7,106 nucleotides of DNA, from assembly GCA_021812735.1 (NCBI GenBank), contig JAKAMV010000539.1, positions 1 to 7,106 on the forward strand, written 5' to 3'. The notes beneath the pieces were generated by a model, which did no database searches, was not told where the DNA came from, and saw only the letters and a program-made list of their open reading frames with translations. The stretch comes from Chloroflexota bacterium. GTDB lineage: Bacteria; Chloroflexota; Limnocylindria; Limnocylindrales; CSP1-4. This document shows, one piece after another, positions 1 to 6,251 of this stretch. Positions within the stretch are counted from its first letter, which is position 1. Every line of letters starts with the position of its first letter. The translations under genes and the position numbers were made by a program.

Positions 1-1
1 C

Positions 2-1405
2 GCGCAGCTGTGGCACCTGCCCGACGCCAGCTTCGACCGGGCGGGTTTCGCCCGCTCCCGGCCGCTGGGCGCCGTCGCGCCGCCGGTGGGCGACGGCGTC
101 GGCCTCGTCATCGGCCGCAGCGGCGCCCGCCCGCTGGCGATCCCGAGCTCGGTCCTGCCGACGCACCTCGCGGCCTTCGGGGCGACCGGCTCGGGCAAGA
201 GCACGCTGCTGCTCAACCTCGTGCTCGCGCTCACCGAGGCCGGCATCGGCGCCACGGTGCTCGACCCGCACGGGGACCTGACCTGCGACGTCCTCGACCG
301 GCTGCGCCCCGGCGCCGAGCCGCGCGCCCACATCCTGCGCCTGGCGGACCGCGACCACCCCCGCGGCTTCAACTTCCTCGAGCGCCGCGCGCCCGGCCAG
401 GAGCAGCTCGTCGCGTCCGAGTTCGTGGGGCTGTTCGAGGACCTCTGGCCGCGCTTCTGCGGACCCAAGATGCAGCACTACCTGCGCCACGCGCTGCTCA
501 CCCTGCTCGCGTCGCCCGAGCCCCAGACGGTCATCGAACTGGTCCGACTGCTCACCGACGACGCGTTCCGCGAGGGCTACATGCGCGGCGTCCGCGACCC
601 GCTGCTCGAGGCCTTCTGGCGGACCGAGTGGCCGAGGGGCGGCGAGCGCGACCGGGACGGCTCCATCAAGGCGGTGCTCAACAAGCTCGGGGCGTTCGTC
701 GCCTACGAGTCGATCCGCAACGTCGTCGGCCAGGGCGCCTCCACGGTCCGGCCGCGCGACATCATGGACCGCGGGCACCTACTGCTCGTCGACCTCTCGG
801 GCGTGGGCGGCGACAACGCCTCATTGTTCGGGGCGATGCTCGTGGGGCGGTACGCGATCGACGCCGCGGGGCGCCAGGGCCTGCCGCGCGAGCGCCGCCG
901 CCAGCACGTGCTCGTGGTCGACGAGGCGCAGCGGTTCGACACCCGGGCGATGGGGCGGATCGCGGTCGAGGGGCGCAAGTTCGGCCTCTCGCTCGCGCTC
1001 GCGACCCAGTCGCTCGACGGGCTGGGGGAGCGGCTGCGGGGGACGGTCCTGTCGAACGCGGGGACGATGGCCCAGCTGCAGCCGGGGTCAGTGTCCCTCC
1101 GGGGGCTCGCGGACCTGTTCGCGCCAGTGACCGCCGAGCAGCTGGCCGACCTCGCGCCGATGCAGGTCGTGCTGAAGCTGCCCGGGCCCGACGGGCGGCG
1201 GGTTGCGTACGGCGGCGAGGTCGAGCGCTGGCCGGTCGAGGACAAGGCTGTCGGCGAGGCGATCATCCGATCCTCGGACGCGCGCGACGCGCGGCCGCTG
1301 GCGCAGGTCGAGGCCGAGGTCTGGCGGCGGTCGGGCGGTCGGCGCGACCGCGGCGCGGGTGCCGGCAGCCCTGTGCCGCAGGGCGAGCGGCAGGTCGATG
1401 CCTGA
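2..1405 (+). CDS. TraG/VirD4/HerA-like conjugative DNA-transfer ATPase, 5'-truncated
   Basis: This is the C-terminal 467 residues of a P-loop ATPase of the type IV secretion coupling-protein/HerA group, which pump or deliver DNA at the membrane during conjugation. The frame is open from base 2, and the upstream residues (AQLWHLPD...) already look like the family, so the GTG at 86 is not the real start. Counting from base 2, Walker A is GATGSGKST (about 60-68), followed by LDPHGDL (87-93). Walker B is VLVVDEAQRF (303-312), with the downstream motif LALATQSLDGL (331-341) that is usual in these ATPases. The region GPKMQHYLRHALLTLL (154-169) is also family-like. No membrane segment is visible in this part; the N-terminus lies outside the window. 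The stop overlaps the ATG of the next gene by 8 bases, which indicates an operon. Coupling protein versus a more general DUF87/HerA translocase cannot be decided without the N-terminus. Confidence 0.88.
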   Translation, partial: AQLWHLPDASFDRAGFARSRPLGAVAPPVGDGVGLVIGRSGARPLAIPSSVLPTHLAAFGATGSGKSTLLLNLVLALTEAGIGATVLDPHGDLTCDVLDRLRPGAEPRAHILRLADRDHPRGFNFLERRAPGQEQLVASEFVGLFEDLWPRFCGPKMQHYLRHALLTLLASPEPQTVIELVRLLTDDAFREGYMRGVRDPLLEAFWRTEWPRGGERDRDGSIKAVLNKLGAFVAYESIRNVVGQGASTVRPRDIMDRGHLLLVDLSGVGGDNASLFGAMLVGRYAIDAAGRQGLPRERRRQHVLVVDEAQRFDTRAMGRIAVEGRKFGLSLALATQSLDGLGERLRGTVLSNAGTMAQLQPGSVSLRGLADLFAPVTAEQLADLAPMQVVLKLPGPDGRRVAYGGEVERWPVEDKAVGEAIIRSSDARDARPLAQVEAEVWRRSGGRRDRGAGAGSPVPQGERQVDA

Positions 1406-2390
1406 GCAGCCGGTGGCACGGGGGCGGCGGGGGAGCGGGCCGACCCGTGCCAGGCCCGTGCCGGGGATCCGTGCGTCGGGGGAGCGCCCGATTCGCGGGA
1501 CTGCCCACAGCAGTGGGCTGTTCCGCCCCGGTCCGCACCGCGCCCGCGTCGCCCGCCTCGACGCCGGGATGCTCGACATTTGTGACCGGGCCTGCCTCCG
1601 CCTACTCCGCCGGGTCCAGGTGGCCACGCCCGACCAGCTGGCCGCCCTCGTGTACCCGAGCCGACGGACGGCGTTCCGCCGCCTCCGGCGCCTGTGGCAG
1701 GCGGGCCTGCTCGAGCGCGCGCCGCTCCCGCCCCACCGCGGCGGGGTCCCGATCGCGTACCGGCTCACACGCCGCGGCATGGCCCGCCTCGGCTACGCGG
1801 ACCGGCGCACCGGCGGCCTCGCCCACCTCCGGCACGCGCTCGACACCGTCGCTGCCGTGTGCGCGCTCGCCCGGCCCGTCGACGGCCCGGCCGGCCCGCA
1901 GCTGCCCGTCCAGCTCTGGCTGCCCGAGTCGACCGCCGCCGATGCCGGCGCCGGGCCCGCCCGCCCCGACGCGGTCGTCGTCCTGCAGCTCGACGACGGG
2001 TCGTGCGTCCTGTGCCTCGAGACCGACGAGGCGACCGAGCACGCCCCGCAGATCCGCGCCAAGCTCGCGACCTGGGAGCGGGTCCTCGCCGGCCGCGATG
2101 GCTGGCACGTCCTGTTCGTCGTGCCAAGCTCCGCCCGGGCCAGCTGGCTGCGCCGCGTCGCCCGGCCCGACCTCGGCGGCAGCGGCTGGGCCGTCGTCCT
2201 CGCCGACCTCGAGTCCGATGGCCTCGACGCGCCGGTCCTCCCGCTTGCCCGCCCAGGCCCGGCCCGGAGCCTGCGGTCGCTCGTGCGCGGCCCCCGGCCC
2301 CGCCGCGGCTCGACGCCCGTCGGCTCCGATGCCTGGGTCGAGGTGCTCGGCTCCGGCGGCGGCGAGGAGCTCGACGAGGTCCTCCCGTGA
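1398..2390 (+). CDS. Replic_Relax-family (replication-relaxation) protein
   Basis: A 330-aa protein matching the general plan of the Replic_Relax family, named for plasmid replication and plasmid DNA relaxation and common on actinobacterial and Firmicute plasmids and integrative elements. Residues about 58-130 form a winged-helix-like region (ATPDQLAALVYPSRRTAFRR, then GLLER and AYRLTRRGMARLG). The C-terminal half has the conserved run PDA (190-192), LETDEATE (207-214), a lysine at 222, and GWHVLFVVPS (235-244). The PD...ExD...K spacing recalls a nuclease-like fold, but that is only inference. The ATG at 1398 was chosen because it overlaps the ATPase stop (ATGCCTGA); the frame is open further upstream, but that part is inside the ATPase gene. 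The first 50 residues are Arg/Pro/Gly-rich and probably disordered. The Shine-Dalgarno site is weak, so translational coupling is likely. It probably acts with the ATPase in transfer or DNA processing. Confidence 0.85.
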   Translation: MPEQPVARGRRGSGPTRARPVPGIRASGERPIRGTAHSSGLFRPGPHRARVARLDAGMLDICDRACLRLLRRVQVATPDQLAALVYPSRRTAFRRLRRLWQAGLLERAPLPPHRGGVPIAYRLTRRGMARLGYADRRTGGLAHLRHALDTVAAVCALARPVDGPAGPQLPVQLWLPESTAADAGAGPARPDAVVVLQLDDGSCVLCLETDEATEHAPQIRAKLATWERVLAGRDGWHVLFVVPSSARASWLRRVARPDLGGSGWAVVLADLESDGLDAPVLPLARPGPARSLRSLVRGPRPRRGSTPVGSDAWVEVLGSGGGEELDEVLP

Positions 2391-2608
2391 GGCGCGAGTC
2401 GCTCACGCCCGCCGAGCGCGTCCTGCGCGCCCGCATGGCCGCCTACGCGCTCCACGCCCGCCACGACCCGCGCGAGACCACCAGGCCCGCCCGCCGCGCC
2501 TACTTCACCCGGCTCGCGTACCTCTCGGCGCGGAAGCGGGGAACGCGTTCCGTCGTTCGCCCGGTGGGAGCGCCGCGTGAGCGGGGTCGTGACGAACACT
2601 GCAGGTGA
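2387..2608 (+). CDS. small basic hypothetical protein coupled to Replic_Relax gene
   Basis: A 73-aa protein starting with GTG, whose first bases overlap the previous stop (GTGA). A GAGG at 2376-2379 lies 7 bases ahead. Residues 1-30 (RRESLTPAERVLRARMAAYA and following) and RRAYFTRLAYLSARKRG (about 38-54) resemble small proteins that I recall sitting beside Replic_Relax genes in actinobacterial elements; no function is known for them. As I remember them, those homologues are about 100 aa and carry a middle segment (FEREVDP-like, then ERARRAE) between the two conserved parts. Here the parts are joined directly at RETTRPARRAYF, suggesting an in-frame loss. The last 19 residues look unlike the family and may be run-on sequence after a rearrangement. 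It is rich in Arg and Ala with no membrane segment. Gene reality is fairly secure from the coupling and the overlap arrangement. Confidence 0.72.
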   Translation: MRRESLTPAERVLRARMAAYALHARHDPRETTRPARRAYFTRLAYLSARKRGTRSVVRPVGAPRERGRDEHCR

Positions 2609-2888
2609 CCGTTGGGCATCGAACCCGATGGCGCCTCGCGTCGCCACCGCACGTCCGTCCTCGGGTCATGGAGTCGGCCATCGCGGGCGCAGCAGTGGCG
2701 GCATCGAGAACGACGACGCCACCCCGCCTCGCGAGCACCGCGGCCGGCGGGCGATCACCGAGCGTCGGGCACTCGAGCCGCTGCTCATGACGACCGACGC
2801 CGAGGCCACCTCGCCGCTTGGACCCGAGCCCAGGCCATCAGGGCGGCCGGCGAAGCAGCGGGACGGCCCGCGATCCGCTCGTGTATAG
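2577..2888 (+). pseudogene. candidate short ORF, possible excisionase (HTH_17) remnant
   Basis: A 103-codon frame starting with GTG at 2577, overlapping the previous gene by 32 bases, with GGGAG at 2566-2570 spaced 6 bases from the start. Codons from about residue 40 to 80 end mostly in G or C, as in a real high-GC gene. The phrase ALEPLLMTTDAEA (about residues 65-77) resembles the start of the MerR-like HTH_17 domain of phage and ICE excisionases (usually LLT.EEAAE.L). The expected continuation, with a recognition helix such as GR.TVY.LI..GEL, is not found in this frame or the other two. The sequence instead runs into a Pro/Arg-rich tail and stops at 2886-2888. An excisionase would be a normal neighbour for the genes upstream. 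It may be a truncated gene, or merely an open frame in GC-rich DNA; I am unsure. Confidence 0.33.
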
Positions 2889-2983
2889 CGCGCGCGGGCA
2901 TGAACGCCGTGCAAGCGCACCTGGTCGGTGCGCTTGCACGGCGTTCATGGACCGCTACCGGGACGCGGACTGGCCCCATTCGA
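2609..2983. other. convergent intergenic region with large inverted repeat
   Basis: This stretch separates the + strand conjugation genes from the - strand kinase gene that runs towards it. Apart from the doubtful ORF ending at 2888, I see no gene on either strand; the remaining open frames have random-looking composition and no ribosome site. An integrase or origin-binding gene would be expected here in an integrative element but is absent. Its main feature is the perfect 23-bp inverted repeat at 2899-2949. Confidence 0.6.
2899..2949. repeat. perfect 23-bp inverted repeat with 5-base loop
   Basis: The left arm 2899-2921 (begins CATGAACGCC) is the exact reverse complement of the right arm 2927-2949 (ends GGCGTTCATG), with loop TGGTC between them. 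It lies 35 bases past the stop of the - strand kinase gene and just after the short + strand ORF, so a bidirectional transcription terminator is the simplest role. There is no T-run on either side, so it would not be a classic intrinsic terminator. The position beside a conjugation block leaves an origin or attachment structure possible, and a fold-back assembly or amplification artefact must also be considered. Confidence 0.9.
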
Positions 2984-3781
2984 TCAGTGGAGTTCGCGGG
3001 GGCGTGCGACCGCCGGCCCCGGGCCCGTCGTGACGATCCAGTCCGCCTTCCTGGCGAACCCCGCGAGCAGCGGCGTCTCGACGGCGTATTTCGCGCGGAC
3101 CCGGGCGCGGATTGCACCCTCGCCAGCCGTGCCGTATCGCCGATCGTTGATGGCCCGCTGGACCTCACGCTCTTCCCGGATCCCCTCAGGGGCGTCGAAG
3201 AAGAGGCTGAGCGACGCGTTTGCGACCGCAATATGCGATCCGAGAAGAGTCACGCCCTCCGCCACGATCACCTGGCCGGGGCGGGCGGCGAGCCGGACCG
3301 GCGCCCCGATCGCTCGCGCCGAGGGATCGTAGGGAGCGAACTCGATCTGTCCGCCAGCGAGGAGTGCGGCTAGCACGGCCTCCAGCAGCGGCATGTTCCA
3401 CTTGTCCCACCAACCGAGGGACGGCCGACAATCCTCTTCGATGAGAAACCAGTCGCCCAGCACCAGGAGGGCGTCGAGCGCCTTGGCTATCTCCGCGCAG
3501 TAGGTTGTCTTGCCCGCACCAGGCTGACCGCCGGCAACGACGAGTTGATGACCGCCGCTTGCCAAGCCGTCGACCGACCTACCGATGATGGCGGAGGGGC
3601 CCAGTGGGGCGTCCTGCTCGGACGGCCTGATGCCCCAGCAGGACGCTGGGACAGCGATGCCAACTGAGCGCAGAGCGGCCAGCAGTTGACACCGGACGTC
3701 AGATCCAAAGTGGTTGGATGCACTCGAAAGACCCGGGCCGGCAGGTTCGCTGCCGGCGATCCGGACGAGCGGGGTGGACAT
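2984..3781 (-). CDS. uridine kinase-like P-loop kinase
   Basis: A 265-aa P-loop kinase most like the uridine kinase/phosphoribulokinase group, which phosphorylate small hydroxylated substrates with ATP. Walker A is GGQPGAGKTT (84-93). An aspartate follows in LGDWF (108-112), where uridine kinases usually have a DDFY-type motif. WWDKWNMPLLEAVLAALLAG (124-143) and FAPYD (148-152) match the substrate-side region, and VIVAEGV (171-177) matches the VEG strand. A run of charged residues, REEREVQRAINDRR (202-215), sits where the family has its lid. The first 80 residues before Walker A are an extension without a recognised domain; ordinary uridine kinases have Walker A near the N-terminus. The ATG at 3781 was chosen because AGGAGG lies 9 bases ahead; the same frame is open further upstream but looks non-coding. 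It lies downstream of murE on the same strand. Substrate unknown; GGQPGAGKT also recalls zeta-toxin kinases, but the rest does not fit them. Confidence 0.82.
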   Translation of the reverse strand: MSTPLVRIAGSEPAGPGLSSASNHFGSDVRCQLLAALRSVGIAVPASCWGIRPSEQDAPLGPSAIIGRSVDGLASGGHQLVVAGGQPGAGKTTYCAEIAKALDALLVLGDWFLIEEDCRPSLGWWDKWNMPLLEAVLAALLAGGQIEFAPYDPSARAIGAPVRLAARPGQVIVAEGVTLLGSHIAVANASLSLFFDAPEGIREEREVQRAINDRRYGTAGEGAIRARVRAKYAVETPLLAGFARKADWIVTTGPGPAVARPRELH

Positions 3782-3790
3782 CCGTCGGAT

Positions 3791-3796
3791 CCTCCT
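3791..3796 (-). promoter_or_regulatory. strong ribosome binding site of the kinase gene
   Basis: On the - strand this reads AGGAGG, a full Shine-Dalgarno match, 9 bases before the ATG at 3781. It decides the start of the kinase gene, whose reading frame otherwise stays open for a further 224 codons upstream. Confidence 0.8.
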
Positions 3797-3852
3797 GTGC
3801 TGAGATTCATCACGAGGATCACGGGCCGCCCGAATGCCGCAGCCACAGACGG

Positions 3853-3858
3853 TGTCAA
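3853..3858 (-). promoter_or_regulatory. possible -35 element upstream of kinase gene
   Basis: The - strand reads TTGACA, a perfect consensus -35 hexamer, about 70 bases before the kinase start. The best -10 candidate 16 bases on is CATTCG, which is poor, so this is only a weak promoter proposal. It would place transcription start a few dozen bases before the strong AGGAGG site. Confidence 0.22.
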
Positions 3859-3917
3859 GGGGTCGTCCTGACGCAGCGCCCACGCACGATCTGCTCGCGG
3901 CGGACCGATGCCACGGC

Positions 3918-3929
3918 GTGTCATGACAC
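3918..3929. repeat. 12-bp palindrome GTGTCATGACAC
   Basis: A perfect 12-bp dyad with no spacer lies about 60 bases upstream (in - strand terms) of the TTGACA hexamer and about 140 bases from the kinase start. Its size and symmetry are those of an operator for a dimeric regulator, but no second copy is seen in the window and no regulator is identified. Confidence 0.35.
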
Positions 3930-4262
3930 CGCGCCGGCAAGGTGGTCGCACCAGCAGGTTCTGCAGTCGTCCATGGACGCAGCCCTGGCTTGGTTCGGGC
4001 AGGTGCACAGGCAACTGCGGCACAAGTGCACAAGGCATTCGCGGCATGAAGATGCACCGGGTGGTCGAGCGGCGGTAGAAGCGACGCGGGATACCCCGGG
4101 CCAGCGGCGACCACGCCCAACTCCACTCGGGGGATCAGGCTGACTGACTGCTCCACGAGCGACGCGGATGCCTGGAGCGTGACGAGACCCGGGGTCAGTC
4201 CAGAGGGCTTGCGGTACCGCGTTTGGCCGAGTGCCGGGCGGCTGCAGGCGACGCGAGAGACG

Positions 4263-5999
4263 TCAGGCTGATCGGCGAGGACGGTTTCCGGTCGGCGGCG
4301 GCGGTCCCGTTCGCGAATCAAATGCGGACGGCAGCGATGGCCCAAAGCCGCGCTCAGCCAGGAGCGCCTCGACAACCGCGCGCTCGTCCCACGCCACAGC
4401 TTGATCCGCGTACAGGATAGAAGTCTCGTGGCCCTTGCCTGCAAGCAGGACAACGTCCGTTGGGCGGGCGTTATCGAGGGCCGCCGCGATCGCGTCGCGG
4501 CGGTCCGGGATCAACAGCAGATCTTCGCCGCGACGGCGTCCGGCCGCTTCAGCACCCGCCGCGATCTGATCAATGATCGCGACGGGGTCCTCCCGCCGCG
4601 GATCCTCATCGGTCGCGACGACGAGCCGGCAGCGTTCTCCAGCGACGTGACCTTGCAAGGCCCGCTTCCCAACGTCGCGCTCGCCAGCAGAGCCGAAGAC
4701 TGCGATGAGACCGCCTCCGGGCCCCACGAACGAGCGGAGCGAGTCGAGGACAGCAGCGAGGGCAGCAGGGGTGTGGGCGTAGTCGACCACTACGGTGTAC
4801 GGCTGGCCGCAGGAGACGCGCTCCATTCGTCCGGCAACTCCGGGGAACCCGGCCAACCCCGCCAGTACGGCGTCTGGATCGAGGTCCAACACCTCGCCAA
4901 GCGCGACGACGGCGAGGGCGTTGTGCACATTGAAGCCGCCTAGAAGCGGCAGCCGCAACTCGCGCTTGCCGCGCGGCGTCTCGACCGATGCGGTGAGCCC
5001 AGAAGGGGTTTCGGTGATCGCCGTCGCGCGGACATCGGCGCCGGGTGTAGTGCCGTAAAGCACAAGGCGTGCACCCGCCTCGCGAGTCGCATCGGCGATT
5101 ACGGGTGCGCTCGTGTCATCAGCATTGACGATACCGGCGCGTGGCCAAAATCCGTTGCCTGGCGGCCGCTTGGGCTTGAGCTCGGTCCCGGGCGGCCCCA
5201 AGCCCCGAAACAACCGGGCCTTCACATCGCGGTACGCTTCCAAGGTGCCGTGGAAATCAAGGTGCTCGTGGGTAAGGTTCGTGAACACCGCCACGTCGTA
5301 GCGGATCCCAGCGACGCGCTGGAGGGCAATCCCGTGGGAGGTCGTTTCTAGGACCGCGGCCGAGTCGCCAGCCAGCCACATCGCGCGTAGGGCTCGCGCG
5401 ATCTCGAGTGCCTCCGGTGTCGTCACGTGCCCGACTGCGCCGACCCTCAGCGCGCCCACCTGCTGTGCTGCCGTGCTGATGAGGCCGGCGCCCAGCCCGG
5501 CGGCAGACAAAGCCGCGGCTGCCATGCCTGCCGTCGTCGTCTTGCCGTCGGTTCCCGTTATCCCGATGATCCCGAGATTGTCCGACGGGTCGCCGTACCA
5601 CCAAGTCGCAGCCGTAGCGAGGGCGAACTGGCAGCGCCCGACCACGAGTTGGACTGCAGGTGCGGCAACTTCTGGTGGAACTGCCGTCTCGACAACGAGC
5701 ACTGTTGCCCCCGCTGCGACCGCGGCAGCAAGGTAGCGATGCCCGTCTGTGTGAGCCCCGGGGACCGCAACGAAGCAGCCACCGCGAACGACCAGTCGGG
5801 AGTCGTAGGCGATCCCCGCGACCGGGATCGCGTGCGGGTCCGCGATACCCGGGGGCGACGAGACGGCTTTCAGTTGCCCAGCATCAGTCAGACGCCTAAC
5901 CAGTTCGCCGAGCGGCCGACTCCAGCCTGGCTCAGCAGCGGCGAGCGCCCTGCGGTAGGCGTCGTCGTCCATGCGCGACAGCGACATCTCAGTCGGCAT
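4263..5999 (-). CDS. murE: MurE-type UDP-MurNAc-L-Ala-D-Glu amino acid ligase
   Basis: This 578-aa Mur ligase adds the third, diamino acid residue to UDP-MurNAc-L-Ala-D-Glu in cytoplasmic peptidoglycan precursor synthesis. N-terminal substrate domain about 60-140 (IAYDSRLVVRGGCFVAVPG). Central ATPase: GTDGKTTT (149-156), HVTTPEA (191-197), TNLTHEHLDFHG (240-251), and Lys260 in VKARLF, the expected carbamylated lysine. C-terminal domain: LLGGFNVHNALA (352-363), VVDYAHTP (404-411), FGSAGERD (435-442), and GKGHE (521-525). The amino-acid specificity loop reads TDEDPRREDP (463-472), not the DNPR of meso-DAP enzymes, so the amino acid cannot be assigned. Residues about 268-288 form a Pro/Gly/Lys-rich insertion before VNADD, and the last 28 residues are a Pro/Arg-rich tail. 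The ATG at 5999 has GGAG 6 bases ahead; Met5 or Met10 are alternatives. No murF or mraY neighbours are present, so this is outside a visible dcw cluster. Confidence 0.95.
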   Translation of the reverse strand: MPTEMSLSRMDDDAYRRALAAAEPGWSRPLGELVRRLTDAGQLKAVSSPPGIADPHAIPVAGIAYDSRLVVRGGCFVAVPGAHTDGHRYLAAAVAAGATVLVVETAVPPEVAAPAVQLVVGRCQFALATAATWWYGDPSDNLGIIGITGTDGKTTTAGMAAAALSAAGLGAGLISTAAQQVGALRVGAVGHVTTPEALEIARALRAMWLAGDSAAVLETTSHGIALQRVAGIRYDVAVFTNLTHEHLDFHGTLEAYRDVKARLFRGLGPPGTELKPKRPPGNGFWPRAGIVNADDTSAPVIADATREAGARLVLYGTTPGADVRATAITETPSGLTASVETPRGKRELRLPLLGGFNVHNALAVVALGEVLDLDPDAVLAGLAGFPGVAGRMERVSCGQPYTVVVDYAHTPAALAAVLDSLRSFVGPGGGLIAVFGSAGERDVGKRALQGHVAGERCRLVVATDEDPRREDPVAIIDQIAAGAEAAGRRRGEDLLLIPDRRDAIAAALDNARPTDVVLLAGKGHETSILYADQAVAWDERAVVEALLAERGFGPSLPSAFDSRTGPPPPTGNRPRRSA

Positions 6000-6251
6000 C
6001 GTCCGCTCCGCGCCCTTCCTCCATCCTTCGATCCTAGCCGGTTGCCGGGCAGCTTTCCTCTGGGTCGGACGCCATCGGCGCGGACGCGCGGTCGGTGGCG
6101 GACACCGCCTTCAGGGCCGTGGACGTCGACTCGGTGTCAAGACCCTCCCTCGACACGTAGGCGTGGCACATCCGAGACCAACAGCGCCAGCATCCTGGCG
6201 GGTACGCCCCACCCGCCAGCGGTACCATCTTGTCGTTTCCGGAGGCGTGGA
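6000..6251. promoter_or_regulatory. divergent promoter region between murE and the 99-codon gene
   Basis: Both neighbours are transcribed outward from this stretch, so it should carry at least two promoters. For murE, TAGGAT on the - strand (6036-6031) is a fair -10 (TAnnnT) about 31 bases from the start, with no good -35. For the + strand gene, TACCAT (6223-6228) is a weak -10 candidate that would give a very short leader. A 9-bp hairpin sits at 6195-6219. No gene is seen here. Confidence 0.5.
6195..6219. repeat. 9-bp inverted repeat in divergent intergenic region
   Basis: The arms CTGGCGGGT (6195-6203) and ACCCGCCAG (6211-6219) are perfect complements with a 7-base loop. It ends 21 bases before the ribosome site of the + strand gene and is followed by a moderately T-rich run (ATCTTGTCGTTT). 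It could be an operator, a leader hairpin, or a weak terminator for readthrough; the position overlapping any likely promoter of the gene favours a regulatory role. Confidence 0.5.

Larger units (their letters stand above)
3782..4262. other. 481-base gap between murE and kinase gene
   Basis: I find no convincing gene here. Open frames exist on both strands but lack ribosome sites and recognisable protein motifs. On the - strand, the sense of both neighbours, it would form a long leader or spacer ahead of the kinase gene. It contains a perfect TTGACA hexamer on the - strand (3858-3853) without a good -10 partner, a 12-bp palindrome at 3918-3929, and a 10-bp palindrome GCGGTACCGC at about 4211-4220. 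Such a long gap suggests the kinase has its own promoter or that a gene once present has decayed. Confidence 0.6.

Noticed and set aside
930..945. GGTTCGACACC resembling a tRNA T-loop
   Set aside because: It lies inside the Walker B region of the ATPase and no acceptor or anticodon arms can be built around it.
10..2580. 856-codon + strand open frame spanning the whole left block
   Set aside because: It runs out of frame through the ATPase and Replic_Relax genes, is made of Arg/Pro/Ala-rich sequence without any motif, and is the expected by-product of very GC-rich coding DNA.
1602..2647. Several long - strand open frames opposite the Replic_Relax gene
   Set aside because: Antisense shadows of GC-rich codons, with no ribosome sites or recognisable domains; the sense frame has clear family motifs.
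2984..3781. Zeta-toxin reading of the P-loop kinase (suggestive beside murE because zeta toxins act on UDP-GlcNAc)
   Set aside because: Only Walker A resembles zeta toxins. The WWDKW...PYD and VIVAEGV regions follow the uridine kinase pattern, and no antitoxin-like gene is adjacent.
4205..4225. T-box-like GGTACCGCG
   Set aside because: The AGGGTGG part, a stem I and a terminator are missing, and no aminoacyl-tRNA synthetase or amino acid gene follows. It is simply a 10-bp palindrome.
3782..4453. N-terminal extension of the kinase reading frame to 4453
   Set aside because: The frame overlaps the end of murE, has no protein motif, and a full AGGAGG sits just before the ATG at 3781.
5427..6251. 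Long + strand frame upstream of the 99-aa gene
   Set aside because: It lies antisense to murE and then crosses the divergent promoter region. The strong GGAGG at 6241 marks the true start at 6252.
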